Shown here piece by piece: positions 24,826 through 33,902 of a stretch of DNA of 64,000 bases. The notes under the pieces are model-generated. The model ran no database searches and was not told the origin of the DNA. It saw nothing but the letters and a program-made list of their open reading frames with translations. Each line of letters begins with the position of its first letter. Position 1 is the stretch's first letter. This stretch comes from Xanthobacter autotrophicus Py2 (GTDB lineage: Bacteria > Pseudomonadota > Alphaproteobacteria > Rhizobiales > Xanthobacteraceae): positions 2,591,501 to 2,655,500 of the forward strand of contig CP000781.1 in NCBI GenBank assembly GCA_000017645.1, in the 5' to 3' direction. Position numbers and translations under genes: made by a program.

Positions 24826-25530
24826 TCAGAACTTGTAGTTCACGCCCAGCTTGGCGGTGCTGATGTTCGAGCCGACGGAGTAGGAGTCGCCGAAGTAGTC
24901 GTTGGTGGTGTTCTTGTTGAAGCCGAGATAGAGATACTCGGCCTTGACCGTCCAGTTGTTGGTGATGGCGTACTCGACGCCGGCACCGACGGTCCAACCC
25001 CACTTGGTGTCGTTGTAGGTGTTACCGTAGAAGTCGCTGAAATTCTGCTTGGCCCAGGCCGCGCCACCCGTGATGTAGGGCAGGAAGCGGTCGATGCCGT
25101 AGCCGAGGCGGGCACGGATGGTGCCGAAGTAGTCGATGTTCTGCGAGATGGCGCCGCCGGTGAACGGGCCGCCCACCACAAGGCTGGAGCTGCCGATGTC
25201 CGACCAATCGAAGTCGGCTTCGACGCCGATAACGACGTTGTTGGCGAACTGGTAATTGTAGCCGGTCTGCAAGCCGCCGATGAAGCCGTTACCGGTGCCG
25301 GGGCTGTAGGAATAGCCGATGAGCGAGCCGAACGGGGTCACGTCATAGGTGTTGTCAGCCCAGCCCCAGCCGACGTTGCCGCCGATGTAGAAGCCGGTCC
25401 AGGAGAACGTCTGCACCGGAATGGGCGCCGCCTTCACGGGATAGCGGGTGGCGAGATCCGCCGCGGACGCAGAGCCGGCGAGGAGGGCGAGGGCGGTGGC
25501 GCCCAGAAGTGCACGCTTCAACATGTTCAT
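24826..25530 (-). CDS. Outer-membrane beta-barrel protein, copy 2
   Basis: A 234-residue barrel protein, same family as its neighbours. The signal peptide is MNMLKRALLGATALALLAGS, with cleavage near ASA. The barrel starts at FSWTGFYIGGNVGWGW, includes FIGGLQTGYNYQFANNVVIG and GTIRARLGYGIDRFLPYITG, and ends in AKLGVNYKF. An AAAGG ribosome site precedes the start. Codon and base composition are slightly less GC-rich than in neighbouring genes, as is common for abundant porin-like proteins. It is separately terminated, so each barrel gene is probably its own transcription unit. Confidence 0.93.
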   Translation of the reverse strand: MNMLKRALLGATALALLAGSASAADLATRYPVKAAPIPVQTFSWTGFYIGGNVGWGWADNTYDVTPFGSLIGYSYSPGTGNGFIGGLQTGYNYQFANNVVIGVEADFDWSDIGSSSLVVGGPFTGGAISQNIDYFGTIRARLGYGIDRFLPYITGGAAWAKQNFSDFYGNTYNDTKWGWTVGAGVEYAITNNWTVKAEYLYLGFNKNTTNDYFGDSYSVGSNISTAKLGVNYKF

Positions 25531-25768
25531 TACCTTTGTTGGTCAATCGGTCCAGCCCGGGGCCTCGCCGACGAGTGGTTACGTCATACAGCCAGGTGAT
25601 GCGGTCGTCTGTAGCGAACGGGCCACACCCCCAAATTCAAAACGGGCAGAGATGTGGCAAAGTCCTAGCACTTATTCAGGTTTGTGGCGTGACCTTCGGT
25701 AAAAGCGGCAAACCTGCGACAGGTACAAGGTTTTGCCTTAATCTTTTCCCTTGGGTCATCCTCCGAAT

Positions 25769-26392
25769 TCAGAAGCGATAATTCACACCCGCCCGTAGAA
25801 TATTGGCGTTGATGCCGCTGTCCACGGGTCCGATCACTGTCGGATAGGTTGCGCTGCCAAGGTCTACGTAAAGATACTCAGCCCGCGCGCTCCAGTTTCG
25901 GTCGAAGGCGACTTCCGCGCCGGCGCCGATGGTCCATCCGGTCTGGGTGGAGGAGGAGGAGAGGCCGAGGACATCGAGGCTCCCCTGGCCGTAGGCGAAG
26001 CCGCCCGTGCCGTAGACCAGGACGCGGTCGAACGACCAGCCGAGGCGGGCGCGCACGGTGCCGAGATAGTCGAGGCTGTAGCCCCCGGCGGACAGGCCGG
26101 AGAAATTGAAGTCGGTCTCCACGCCCAGCACGAACGGGCTGGCGAACTGGTAGTTATAGCCGGCCTGGAAGCCGCCGATGAAACCGCCCGGATCGCTGTT
26201 CACGGTGGAGCCCCAGCCGTAGCCGGCATTGGCGCCGATATAGAAGCCGGTCCAGGTGAAGGCCGCGACGGGCTGCACATAGGGCTGCGCGTATGGCGCG
26301 GGATAGCGACCGGAAAGGTCGGCTGCAACCGCCGGAGCGGCGAGCACGACGCCCGCCAGGAGCGCGGTGGAAGCAAGCAGACGGGAACGCAT
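25769..26392 (-). CDS. Outer-membrane beta-barrel protein, copy 3
   Basis: A 207-residue barrel protein. The start MRSRLLASTALLAGVVLAAP follows GGAGG, and cleavage is likely after AVA. Family segments are FTWTGFYIGANAGYGWG, FIGGFQAGYNYQFASPFVLG, GTVRARLGWSFDRVLVYGTG and the C-terminal RAGVNYRF. It is shorter than the other two, because two surface loops are reduced. An AT-rich perfect palindrome lies 120 bases upstream at 26511-26536. The 238 bases between this gene and copy 2 hold no other gene. Confidence 0.92.
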   Translation of the reverse strand: MRSRLLASTALLAGVVLAAPAVAADLSGRYPAPYAQPYVQPVAAFTWTGFYIGANAGYGWGSTVNSDPGGFIGGFQAGYNYQFASPFVLGVETDFNFSGLSAGGYSLDYLGTVRARLGWSFDRVLVYGTGGFAYGQGSLDVLGLSSSSTQTGWTIGAGAEVAFDRNWSARAEYLYVDLGSATYPTVIGPVDSGINANILRAGVNYRF

Positions 26393-26510
26393 GGACTGTC
26401 CTCCAGGGTCCTGCCGGCCTTTTCGCCCCGGCAGTGCTCGCACCCTCGCAGACGAATCTTGCCTAATCCTGTCCCCCACCCGCCGGACGCCTGCATACCT
26501 AATGCGTTGT

Positions 26511-26536
26511 TAATTTCATAAACATATGAAATTAAA
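26511..26536. promoter_or_regulatory. AT-rich perfect palindrome between barrel gene 3 and uvrC
   Basis: TTAATTTCAT (26511-26520) and ATGAAATTAA (26527-26536) are exact 10-base inverted arms around AAACAT. In this GC-rich genome such an AT-rich dyad stands out. It lies about 120 bases upstream of the barrel gene and 135 upstream of uvrC, so it could be an operator for either. Confidence 0.65.
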
Positions 26537-26670
26537 TAGAAAATAGACGATCGCGGCGCGTCGTTCGCCACCGGGGTAGGTCGGGCGTTGGCGGTGTGGT
26601 TGAGCGGCAGTTAACGCCTTCGGCTCCGGCGGAGATTCCATCCGACGCCCCGGCGCACTACATAGGCTCC

Positions 26671-29010
26671 ATGACCGGCAGACGCCCCATCGACCCGCCC
26701 GAGATCGCCTTTGCCCGAGACGATCAGGCCACCCCTGCGCCCGAATCCGACGAGATGGAGGCCGCGGACGAGGCCGACCTCCTTATTCTCGACGCCATCG
26801 ACGCGCCGCCGCCCGGTGCCGAAAGCCTGGCCAGCGGACGCGATGCCATCATCCGCGCGGTCAAGCATGCCCCGGCGGGCCCCGGCGTCTATCGCATGAT
26901 CGCGGCGGACAGTTCCGTGCTCTATGTGGGCAAGGCCAAGAGCATCAGGAAGCGGGTGCTGAGCTACACGCGCCCGGTGGGTCACACCAACCGCATCGCG
27001 CGGATGATCGCCGCCACCGCGTCCATGGAGTTCGTCTCCACCCGCACCGAGCCGGAGGCCCTGCTGCTTGAGGCCAACCTCATCAAGCAGCTGAAGCCGC
27101 GCTTCAACGTGCTGCTGCGGGACGACAAGTCCTTCCCCTATATCCTCATTACCGCCGATCACGTGGCGCCGCAGATCACCAAGCATCGCGGCGCGCGCAA
27201 CAGGCCGGGGGATTATTACGGGCCGTTCGCCAGCGTGTGGGCGGTGGACCGCACCATCAATGCGCTGGAGCGGGCCTTCCTTTTGCGCTCGTGCTCCGAC
27301 AGCTATTACGAGAACCGCACGCGCCCCTGCCTGCTCCACCAGATCAAGCGCTGCGCCGGTCCCTGCACCGGCGAGGTGAGCCACACCGATTATGCGGAGC
27401 TGGTGCGTGAGGCCCGCGCCTTCCTCTCCGGCCGCTCCCGCGCCGTGAAGGAAGAGCTGGCGCTGGAGATGGAGGCCGCGTCCCAGGAGCTGGAATTCGA
27501 GCGCGCCGCCCGCCTGCGCGATCGCCTCGCCGCGCTGTCCGCCGTGCAGGGCTCGCAGGGCATCAACCCGAGGGGGGTGGAGGAGGCGGACGTGTTCGCC
27601 TGCCACCAGCAGGGTGGGGCTACCTGCGTGGAGGTGTTCTTCTTCCGCACCGGCCAGAACTGGGGCAACCGGGCCTATTATCCCCGCGCCGACCGCTCCC
27701 TGTCGGAGGCCGAGGTGCTGGGTGCCTTCCTTGCCCAATTCTATGAGGACAAGCCCTGCCCGCGCCTTATCCTGTTGTCCCATAAGGTGGAGGAGCAGGC
27801 GCTCCTGGCCGAGGCCCTCTCGGAAAAGACCGGTCACCGCATCGAGATCGCGGCGCCCCAGCGCGGCGAGAAGCGCGACCTCGTGGACCACGCGCTGCAG
27901 AACGCCCGCGAGGCCCTGGCCCGCACCCTGGCGGAAAGCGCCACCCAGACCAAGCTGCTGGAGGGCGTTGCAGCCACCTTCGGCCTCAAGGCCCCGCCCC
28001 AGCGCATTGAGGTCTATGACAATTCCCACATCATGGGCACCAATGCGGTGGGCGGCATGATCGTGGCGGGGCCGGAAGGCTTCCGCAAATCCCAGTACCG
28101 CAAGTTCAACATCAAGTCGGCGGACATCGTGCCGGGCGACGATTTCGGCATGATGCGCGAGGTGCTGCGCCGCCGCTTCTCCCGGCTGCTGAAGGAGGCG
28201 CCGCGCGACGGGGCGGGGGAGGGAGGGGACGTAGGTGGCGTCCAGGAGCTGGATGCAACGGGAGGGGACATCGGTCCCGCCAGCGAGGCCCAAAGCACTC
28301 AAGCCCCTTCGCCAGCCGTCATGCCCGGCCTTGAGCCGGGCATCCACGCCGGGTCGATAGCCATGCGAGTGGAAGATAGCTCCCGGCCGCGGGGCGAGGA
28401 TGGCCGGGACGAGCCCGGCCATGACGGCGATCTCTCGGGGGCAGTCGCGCCAACGCAGGTGGAAGCGACGCCCTTGATCGTCGAACCCGACACCCCACCC
28501 GATTCCGACCCGGAGGAGGTGGACGCACTGCCGGACGCCACCGAAGCCTCGCCCTGGCCGGACCTCGTGCTCATCGACGGCGGCCTCGGCCAGCTCAATG
28601 CGGCGCGCACGGTGCTGGACGAGCTGGGCATCACCGACGTGCCACTGGTGGGCATCGCCAAGGGCCTCGACCGCGAGGCGGGGCGCGAGCAGTTCTTCCT
28701 GCCCGGCCGCACCCCGTTCCGCATGGAGCCGCGCGACCCGGTGCTCTATTTCATCCAGCGCCTGCGCGACGAGGCCCACCGCTTCGCCATCGGCTCCCAT
28801 CGCGCCCGGAGGAAGAAGGACATCACCGAGGCCGGGCTGCAGGCCATCGCCGGCGTCGGGCCCACGCGCAAGCGCGCGCTGCTGCGCCATTTCGGGACGC
28901 TCAAGGCCATCGAGCGGGCTTCGCTGGCCGATCTGGAGCAGGTGGCGGGCATCAACGCCGCCACCGCCAAGGCGGTGTATGATTATTTTCATGAGCGGCC
29001 GCCCGGCTGA
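26671..29010 (+). CDS. uvrC: UvrC, excinuclease subunit with a large internal insertion
   Basis: A 779-residue nuclease of nucleotide excision repair that cuts on both sides of a UvrAB-bound lesion. The GIY-YIG domain is at about 70-150 ([21 protein letters not shown]), a cysteine cluster is seen in [15 protein letters not shown], a UVR domain sits near 260, and the RNase H-like C-terminal nuclease runs from [20 protein letters not shown]. The C-terminal HhH pair includes [15 protein letters not shown]. Usual length is 610-680. About 116 extra codons (28201-28548) split the nuclease domain between [10 protein letters not shown] and [12 protein letters not shown], partly made of a palindromic repeat. 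The frame stays intact. A GTG 25 codons upstream is a possible alternative start. pgsA, moaD and moaE follow. Confidence 0.95.
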   Translation: MTGRRPIDPPEIAFARDDQATPAPESDEMEAADEADLLILDAIDAPPPGAESLASGRDAIIRAVKHAPAGPGVYRMIAADSSVLYVGKAKSIRKRVLSYTRPVGHTNRIARMIAATASMEFVSTRTEPEALLLEANLIKQLKPRFNVLLRDDKSFPYILITADHVAPQITKHRGARNRPGDYYGPFASVWAVDRTINALERAFLLRSCSDSYYENRTRPCLLHQIKRCAGPCTGEVSHTDYAELVREARAFLSGRSRAVKEELALEMEAASQELEFERAARLRDRLAALSAVQGSQGINPRGVEEADVFACHQQGGATCVEVFFFRTGQNWGNRAYYPRADRSLSEAEVLGAFLAQFYEDKPCPRLILLSHKVEEQALLAEALSEKTGHRIEIAAPQRGEKRDLVDHALQNAREALARTLAESATQTKLLEGVAATFGLKAPPQRIEVYDNSHIMGTNAVGGMIVAGPEGFRKSQYRKFNIKSADIVPGDDFGMMREVLRRRFSRLLKEAPRDGAGEGGDVGGVQELDATGGDIGPASEAQSTQAPSPAVMPGLEPGIHAGSIAMRVEDSSRPRGEDGRDEPGHDGDLSGAVAPTQVEATPLIVEPDTPPDSDPEEVDALPDATEASPWPDLVLIDGGLGQLNAARTVLDELGITDVPLVGIAKGLDREAGREQFFLPGRTPFRMEPRDPVLYFIQRLRDEAHRFAIGSHRARRKKDITEAGLQAIAGVGPTRKRALLRHFGTLKAIERASLADLEQVAGINAATAKAVYDYFHERPPG
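28315..28428. repeat. Palindromic repeat element inside uvrC
   Basis: A 114-bp element, exactly 38 codons, bounded by GCCGTCATG (28315-28323) and its inverse CATGACGGC (28420-28428). It contains two hairpins: ATGCCCGGC-CTTGA-GCCGGGCAT (28321-28343) and ATGGCCGGG-ACGAG-CCCGGCCAT (28400-28422). The layout matches the intergenic repeats at 13943 and 60141. In the uvrC frame it encodes [14 protein letters not shown] and later DEPGHDGD. Confidence 0.85.
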
Positions 29011-29183
29011 GCGGCCTTGAGCGACGCCCTTTCGGACCCGGTCCAAGGCCTGGGCTTCGGTATCGCGGACCTGCTGGTTTTGCACGGAGGCTTCCGCCTG
29101 CCGCCCGCGCAGCCTAAATAGAAGCCGTCCACCTCCCTCGGGATGTGAACGCACAGGCGGCATCCGACCGACGAAGAGACCCG

Positions 29184-29825
29184 ATGGCAGAGGCAGCGAC
29201 CCGTTCCCCCACCTCATCCGCGCCCGAACGGGGCGGGCGGGGCCATGCGCTTTCGCTGCCGAATATCCTTACCTATTCGCGCTGCGTGGCGGTGCCGCTG
29301 GTGGCGGCCTGCCTGTTCTGGTCGGACATCCTGGAAGGCGGCGCGGTGCTGCGCTGGGTGGCGCTGGCGCTCTACATCGCCGCCGCCATTACCGACTTCT
29401 TCGACGGCTATCTTGCCCGCGCGTGGTCGCAGCAATCGGCCATCGGGCGGATGCTGGACCCCATCGCCGACAAGCTGCTGGTCTCCACCTGCCTGCTCAT
29501 GCTGGCGTCCGACGGCACCATCCGCGGCTGGTCCCTGTGGGCGGCCATCGTCATCCTGTGCCGGGAGATCCTGGTGTCCGGCCTGCGCGAGTTCCTGGCC
29601 GAGCTGAGGGTTTCGGTGCCGGTGTCGCGCCTCGCCAAGTGGAAGACCACGCTCCAACTCGTCGCCGTGGGCGTGCTCATCACCGGGCCGGCGGGGGAGA
29701 GCGTGCTGCCGGGGGTGAACCTCATCGGGCTCACGCTGCTGTGGGTGTCGGCGGTGCTCACGCTGTACACGGGCTATGATTATTTCCGGGCCGGCGCCCG
29801 CCACCTGGTGGAGGACGAGCGGTGA
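29184..29825 (+). CDS. pgsA: CDP-diacylglycerol-glycerol-3-phosphate 3-phosphatidyltransferase
   Basis: A 213-residue inner-membrane enzyme that makes phosphatidylglycerol phosphate. The CDP-alcohol phosphotransferase motif is complete: DFFDGYLARAWSQQSAIGRM then LDPIADKLL (DGxxARx8GxxxDxxxD). Four to five membrane helices follow. PNILTYSRCVAVPL is the usual N-terminal helix. The start at 29184 follows GAAGAGA; the frame is open to a GTG at 29145. It overlaps moaD by four bases. The order uvrC-pgsA-moaD-moaE is common in Rhizobiales. Confidence 0.95.
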   Translation: MAEAATRSPTSSAPERGGRGHALSLPNILTYSRCVAVPLVAACLFWSDILEGGAVLRWVALALYIAAAITDFFDGYLARAWSQQSAIGRMLDPIADKLLVSTCLLMLASDGTIRGWSLWAAIVILCREILVSGLREFLAELRVSVPVSRLAKWKTTLQLVAVGVLITGPAGESVLPGVNLIGLTLLWVSAVLTLYTGYDYFRAGARHLVEDER

Positions 29826-30073
29826 AGATCCTGTATTTCGCCTGGCTGCGCGAGCGCGTCGGGCTCGCGGAGGAAGAGGTGGCGCCGCCCGCCGAGGTGG
29901 CCACCGTGGCCGATCTCGCGCGTTGGCTCGCCGGGCGGGACGAGGCCCACGCCTACGCCTTCGAGAATGCAGCCGTGGTGCGCGCCGCCCTCGATCGGCG
30001 CCACGTGAAGCCGGATGCATCCCTCGCCGGGGTGCGGGAAGTGGCCTTCTTCCCGCCCATGACCGGAGGCTGA
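29822..30073 (+). CDS. moaD: Molybdopterin synthase small subunit (sulfur carrier)
   Basis: An 83-residue ubiquitin-fold protein that carries sulfur as a C-terminal thiocarboxylate for molybdopterin synthesis. It ends in FFPPMTGG, the required diglycine. MKILYFAWLRERVGLAEEEV is the typical start. Translation begins at GTG, overlapping the pgsA stop. It is followed at once by moaE, its partner. The product supplies molybdoenzymes such as the one at 6331-8463. Confidence 0.95.
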   Translation: MKILYFAWLRERVGLAEEEVAPPAEVATVADLARWLAGRDEAHAYAFENAAVVRAALDRRHVKPDASLAGVREVAFFPPMTGG

Positions 30074-30076
30074 GCC

Positions 30077-30550
30077 GTGTTTTCCGTCCGCATCCAGGAG
30101 GCGCCGTTTGATGCGGCCGCCGAAGCGGCGCGCCTCGCGCAGGGGCGCACCGATGTCGGTGGCATCGTCACCTTCACCGGCCTGTGCCGGGCCGATGCGG
30201 GAGCGGACGGGACGGGGCTCGCGGCGCTCACGCTGGAGCATTATCCCGGCATGGCGGAAGAGGAGATCGAGCGCCATGTGGCCGAGGCCCGCGCGCGCTG
30301 GCCGTTGCTGGGCGCCATCGTGGTGCACCGGCACGGGCGTCTGGTGCCGGGCGACCCCATCGTGTTCGTCGCCACCGCCTCGGCGCACCGGGCGGCGGCT
30401 TTTGCCGCGGCCGAATTCCTCATGGACTGGCTGAAGACCAGCGCCCCCTTCTGGAAGAAGGAGGAGCGGGCGGACGGTCCCGACGCCGGCGGATGGGTCG
30501 AGGCCAAGGCCAGCGACGACGCGGCGGCGGACCGCTGGGCGCGGGACTGA
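30077..30550 (+). CDS. moaE: Molybdopterin synthase catalytic subunit
   Basis: A 157-residue protein that with MoaD turns precursor Z into molybdopterin. Family motifs: GGIVTFTGLCR, LEHYPGMAEEEI, VVHRHGRLVPGDPIVFVATA, and the catalytic lysines in APFWKKEE. It starts at GTG three bases after moaD. The C-terminal tail (AKASDDAAADRWARD) is slightly longer than in E. coli MoaE (150 aa). Confidence 0.95.
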   Translation: MFSVRIQEAPFDAAAEAARLAQGRTDVGGIVTFTGLCRADAGADGTGLAALTLEHYPGMAEEEIERHVAEARARWPLLGAIVVHRHGRLVPGDPIVFVATASAHRAAAFAAAEFLMDWLKTSAPFWKKEERADGPDAGGWVEAKASDDAAADRWARD

Positions 30551-30755
30551 CCGAGCCCATTCCTCGATCCGGCTCCGCCCTCAGGCGAGGAAGGCACCGT
30601 GTACCCAGCCCGATTTCTGCGCATCCGAATGCGACGCGGCCGGTGCTGGCCCTTGCGTCCCGCCGCGCGCCACGTCTATGAAACACAGGCGCCCTACCGA
30701 AGAGCCGGACAACGGTCCTCGCGCTGGTGAGAGAAACGATCCAGAGACGCATCCC

Positions 30756-31523
30756 ATGGATTTTCGTGTTTCGCTCGACGGTCGCTCCGCCTTGGTGACG
30801 GGCGCGTCCGGAGGTCTGGGGGCCTTTTTTGCCGAGCGTCTGGCGGCTGCCGGGGCGCGCGTGGCCGTCGCCGCGCGCCGGCGTGATGCCTGTGCCGACC
30901 TGTGCGCCCGCATCGAGGCCACCGGCGGCACGGCGCTGCCCATCGCTCTCGACGTGAGCGACGAGGCTTCGGCCGCGGCGGCGGTGGCCGAGGTGGCGGC
31001 GGCGTTCGGCGGCCTCGACATCCTGGTCAACAATGCGGGTGTGACCGGCACCACGCCGCTCCTGGACGAGACCGCCGAGGCGTGGGACCGCATCCTCGAC
31101 ACCAATCTGAAGGGTGGCTTCCTAGTGGGCCGGGAAGCTGCGCGCGCCATGGCGAAGACCGGGCGCGGCGGGCGCATCGTCAATGTGGCCTCCATCCTCG
31201 GGCTGCGCATCGCCGGGCAGGTGGCGGCCTATGCGGCCTCCAAGGCGGCCCTGGTGCAGCTGACCAGGTCCATGGCGCTGGAATGGGCGCGCTATTCCAT
31301 CCAGGCCAATGCGCTCTGCCCCGGCTATGTGGAAACCGATCTCAACCGCGACTTCTTCGCGAGCCCGGCGGGCGAGGCGCTGATCAAGCGCATCCCCTCC
31401 CGCCGTCTCGGCCGCCTCGAGGATCTCGAGGGCCCGCTCCTGTTCCTGTGTTCCGACGCCGCCCGCTACGTGACCGGGACGACGCTGGTGGTCGATGGCG
31501 GCCATCTGGTCTCATCCCTGTGA
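30756..31523 (+). CDS. Short-chain dehydrogenase/reductase
   Basis: A 255-residue classical SDR. The cofactor motif is TGASGGLG (15-22), NNAG lies at 92-95, and the catalytic residues are Ser146, Tyr159 and Lys163 (NVASILG, YAASK). A charged RRR after the second strand favours NADP. The start at 30756 is supported by AGAGACG and by the family N-terminus; the frame is open 26 codons further up. It lies 93 bases before scoA, so it might act on a 3-hydroxyacyl or ketone-body substrate such as 3-hydroxybutyrate, but the sequence does not prove this. Confidence 0.85.
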   Translation: MDFRVSLDGRSALVTGASGGLGAFFAERLAAAGARVAVAARRRDACADLCARIEATGGTALPIALDVSDEASAAAAVAEVAAAFGGLDILVNNAGVTGTTPLLDETAEAWDRILDTNLKGGFLVGREAARAMAKTGRGGRIVNVASILGLRIAGQVAAYAASKAALVQLTRSMALEWARYSIQANALCPGYVETDLNRDFFASPAGEALIKRIPSRRLGRLEDLEGPLLFLCSDAARYVTGTTLVVDGGHLVSSL

Positions 31524-31616
31524 CGGCGCGGCGGCGCGCGATTCCGCTCGGTCCCGCTTCCGCTTGAGGGACCGGCCTCTTAAGGTCATCGAGGCGCCAG
31601 CGCCGAGGAGGAAATG

Positions 31617-32330
31617 ATGCGACACAAGGTGTACCCGGACGCGAAAAGTGCCCTGGAGGGCGTCCTCGCCGACGGCATGATGATCATGGCCGGCGGCTTC
31701 GGCCTCTGCGGCATCCCCGAGAACCTCATCGCCGCCATCCGCGACCTTGGCGCGAAGAACCTCACCTGCGTGTCCAACAATTGCGGTGTGGACGATTTCG
31801 GCCTCGGCATCCTCCTCGCCAACGGCCAGATCAAGAAGATGCTGTCGTCCTATGTGGGCGAGAACAAGCTGTTCGAGAAGCTGTATCTCGCCGGCGAGCT
31901 GGAGCTGGAGTTCAACCCGCAGGGCACCCTGGCCGAGCGCATCCGCGCCGGCGGCGCCGGCATTCCCGGCTTCTACACCAAGACCGGCTACGGCACGATC
32001 ATCGCCGAGGGCAAGCCCACCCGCGAGTTCAACGGCGAGCATTATGTGCTGGAGACGGGCCTGGTTGCGGACCTTTCCATCATCAAGGCGTGGAAGGCCG
32101 ACAAGGAAGGCAATCTCATCTACCGCAAGACCGCCCGGAACTTCAATCCGATGATGGCCACGGCCGGCAAGGTGACCATTGCCGAGGTTGAGGAGCTGGT
32201 GGAAATCGGCGATCTCGACCCGGACAGCATCCACACCCCCGGCATCTATGTGGACCGCATCGTCGTCAGCAAAGGCGCCGAGAAGCGGATCGAGAAGGTG
32301 ACCACCCGCAAGCGCGAAGAGGTGAAGTGA
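31617..32330 (+). CDS. scoA: 3-oxoacid CoA-transferase subunit A
   Basis: A 237-residue alpha subunit of a succinyl-CoA:3-oxoacid (acetoacetate) CoA-transferase. Signatures: [33 protein letters not shown] and [11 protein letters not shown]. Two ATGs stand in tandem; AGGAGG at 31606-31611 has good spacing only to the second, at 31617. scoB follows with a one-base gap. The pair activates acetoacetate during ketone-body or polyhydroxybutyrate breakdown. 3-Oxoadipate transferases (PcaIJ) are relatives, but the [11 protein letters not shown] segment and lengths fit ScoAB better. Confidence 0.93.
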   Translation: MRHKVYPDAKSALEGVLADGMMIMAGGFGLCGIPENLIAAIRDLGAKNLTCVSNNCGVDDFGLGILLANGQIKKMLSSYVGENKLFEKLYLAGELELEFNPQGTLAERIRAGGAGIPGFYTKTGYGTIIAEGKPTREFNGEHYVLETGLVADLSIIKAWKADKEGNLIYRKTARNFNPMMATAGKVTIAEVEELVEIGDLDPDSIHTPGIYVDRIVVSKGAEKRIEKVTTRKREEVK

Positions 32331-32331
32331 G

Positions 32332-32976
32332 ATGGCCTGGACCCGTGACGAGATGGCGGCCCGCGCCGCCCAGCAGATCCGCGACGGCTTCTACGTCAAC
32401 CTCGGCATCGGCATCCCCACCCTGGTCGCCAACGCGCTGCCCCCCGGCATGACCGTGAGCTTCCAGAGCGAGAACGGCATGCTGGGCATCGGCCCCTTCC
32501 CCTATGAGGGCGAGGAGGACCCCGACCTCATCAACGCTGGCAAGCAGACCGTGACCGAGGTGCCGGACACCGCCTACTTCTCCAGCTCCGATTCGTTCGC
32601 CATGATCCGTGGCGGCCACATGGACCTGTCCATCCTCGGCTCCATGCAGGTGTCCGAGACCGGTGACATCGCCAACTGGATGGTGCCCGGCAAGATGGTG
32701 AAGGGCATGGGCGGCGCCATGGATCTGGTGGCCGGCGCCAAGGAAGTCATCGTGCTCATGGAGCACGTGGAGAAGTCCGGCGCGCCCAAGCTGGTGGAGA
32801 AGTGCACCCTGCCGCTCACCGGCACCAACGTGACCGACTTCGTGATCACCGATCTTGCGGTGTTCGAGTTCACCAAGCGTGGCGGCACGCTGGTTCTTAA
32901 GGAACTGGCCCCCGGCGTCACCCTCGACGAGGTGAAGGCCAAGACCGCGGCCAAGTTCGAGGTGGGCCTCGCCTGA
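32332..32976 (+). CDS. scoB: 3-oxoacid CoA-transferase subunit B
   Basis: A 214-residue beta subunit. The catalytic glutamate is Glu47 in [10 protein letters not shown], which forms the enzyme-CoA thioester. [16 protein letters not shown] and [18 protein letters not shown] are also characteristic. It starts right after scoA and the two form a heterodimeric enzyme. A strong terminator follows 29 bases after the stop. Confidence 0.95.
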   Translation: MAWTRDEMAARAAQQIRDGFYVNLGIGIPTLVANALPPGMTVSFQSENGMLGIGPFPYEGEEDPDLINAGKQTVTEVPDTAYFSSSDSFAMIRGGHMDLSILGSMQVSETGDIANWMVPGKMVKGMGGAMDLVAGAKEVIVLMEHVEKSGAPKLVEKCTLPLTGTNVTDFVITDLAVFEFTKRGGTLVLKELAPGVTLDEVKAKTAAKFEVGLA

Positions 32977-33004
32977 GGCCTGTGCCTCTGAAGTCCTGAC
33001 GATG

Positions 33005-33036
33005 AAGGCTCCTCCGCGCTGCGGGGGAGCCTTTTT
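33005..33036 (+). terminator. Intrinsic terminator after scoB
   Basis: AAGGCTCCTCCGC (33005-33017), loop GCT, GCGGGGGAGCCTT (33021-33033), running into a five-T tract. One T-G wobble in a 13-bp stem. It can also help end the convergent deacetylase gene. Confidence 0.88.
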
Positions 33037-33053
33037 CGTTTCCGCTCCCATGC

Positions 33054-33902
33054 TTACGCCGCAGCTTTGGCCCGCAGCCCGTCCGGCAGGGCGAGACTGA
33101 CGTCAGCGGCATCCAGAATGTCGCGCAGGGTGGCGCCGTGGAGCACGGCGTATTCCACCTCCCGCTGCTGGGTAAGGGGATCGCGGGCGGTGAGCGGATC
33201 GTCCACCCGGCCGGGATGCACCATCACCAGCCCCCCGTCGGGCACGCCCTTCAGGAAGTGGGTGAGCAGGGTCGCGAAATCGTGGTCGGCGGAAAAGTCG
33301 TAGGCGCCGCCGAAGCCGCGATTGGTGGCAAGGCCAAGCCGCGCGGCATCCCGCGCGAACCCGCTGGCGAAGGCGCCGATGAGCCGGCCCTTGGCATCGA
33401 AGCCGTGCAGCGCCGACTTGGCCGGGGTCACGTCCCGCAGCCAGGCGCGAGGCGCAAAGCGGGCGGTGGCGGCGAGCACGGCCTTGCGCACCACCGGCAG
33501 GACATGCACGTGCTGGTGGCCGTCCACATGGTCCGGCGGCCGGCCGAAGGCGGTGAGGAATGCCTCGAACTGCGCCTCGACCTCCGCCGCGACCGCCTTG
33601 GCGTCGAGCCGCCGCGACAGGGCCGCGAGCACCACCTGGGACAGGGCGGGGAAACAGCCGTTCGCTCCCGCCATGCCGCGGGTAAGTGGGGGAAAGGTGC
33701 CGGTGAGGGTTACATGCAGGCCGATGCTGACATCGCGTTCCGCGGCCGCGGCCTTGAGCGCGTCGGCCTCCTCGATCAGGCCGTCGAACACGGTCATCAC
33801 CGAGGTGGCGTTGATCCGGCGCGCCGTGATCAGCCGGCGGATGGCCTCCGACACGCCGGGCGAGATGGCGTAGTCGTCGGCGCAGAGCACCACATGCTTC
33901 AT
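33054..33902 (-). CDS. ChbG/HpnK-like polysaccharide deacetylase (YdjC family)
   Basis: A 282-residue metal-dependent deacetylase-like protein. The metal site is suggested by CADDYAISPGV near the start and by VDGHQHVHVLPVV in the middle, with further histidines in MVHPGR. In Rhizobiales this family is often annotated HpnK when near hopanoid genes. Here the partner is a GT2 glycosyltransferase, with a four-base ATGA overlap, so the pair may build a deacetylated glycolipid. The reading frame is open far upstream through the glycosyltransferase, but MKHVVLCADDY is the family start. Confidence 0.87.
   Translation of the reverse strand: MKHVVLCADDYAISPGVSEAIRRLITARRINATSVMTVFDGLIEEADALKAAAAERDVSIGLHVTLTGTFPPLTRGMAGANGCFPALSQVVLAALSRRLDAKAVAAEVEAQFEAFLTAFGRPPDHVDGHQHVHVLPVVRKAVLAATARFAPRAWLRDVTPAKSALHGFDAKGRLIGAFASGFARDAARLGLATNRGFGGAYDFSADHDFATLLTHFLKGVPDGGLVMVHPGRVDDPLTARDPLTQQREVEYAVLHGATLRDILDAADVSLALPDGLRAKAAA

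Noticed and set aside
28201..28548. Frameshift or pseudogene in uvrC
   Set aside because: The frame stays open across the insertion and all motifs on both sides are in the same frame, so it is an insertion and not a break.
26611..29217. 868-codon open frame antisense to uvrC
   Set aside because: Low-complexity peptide without family resemblance; the sense frame carries all UvrC motifs.
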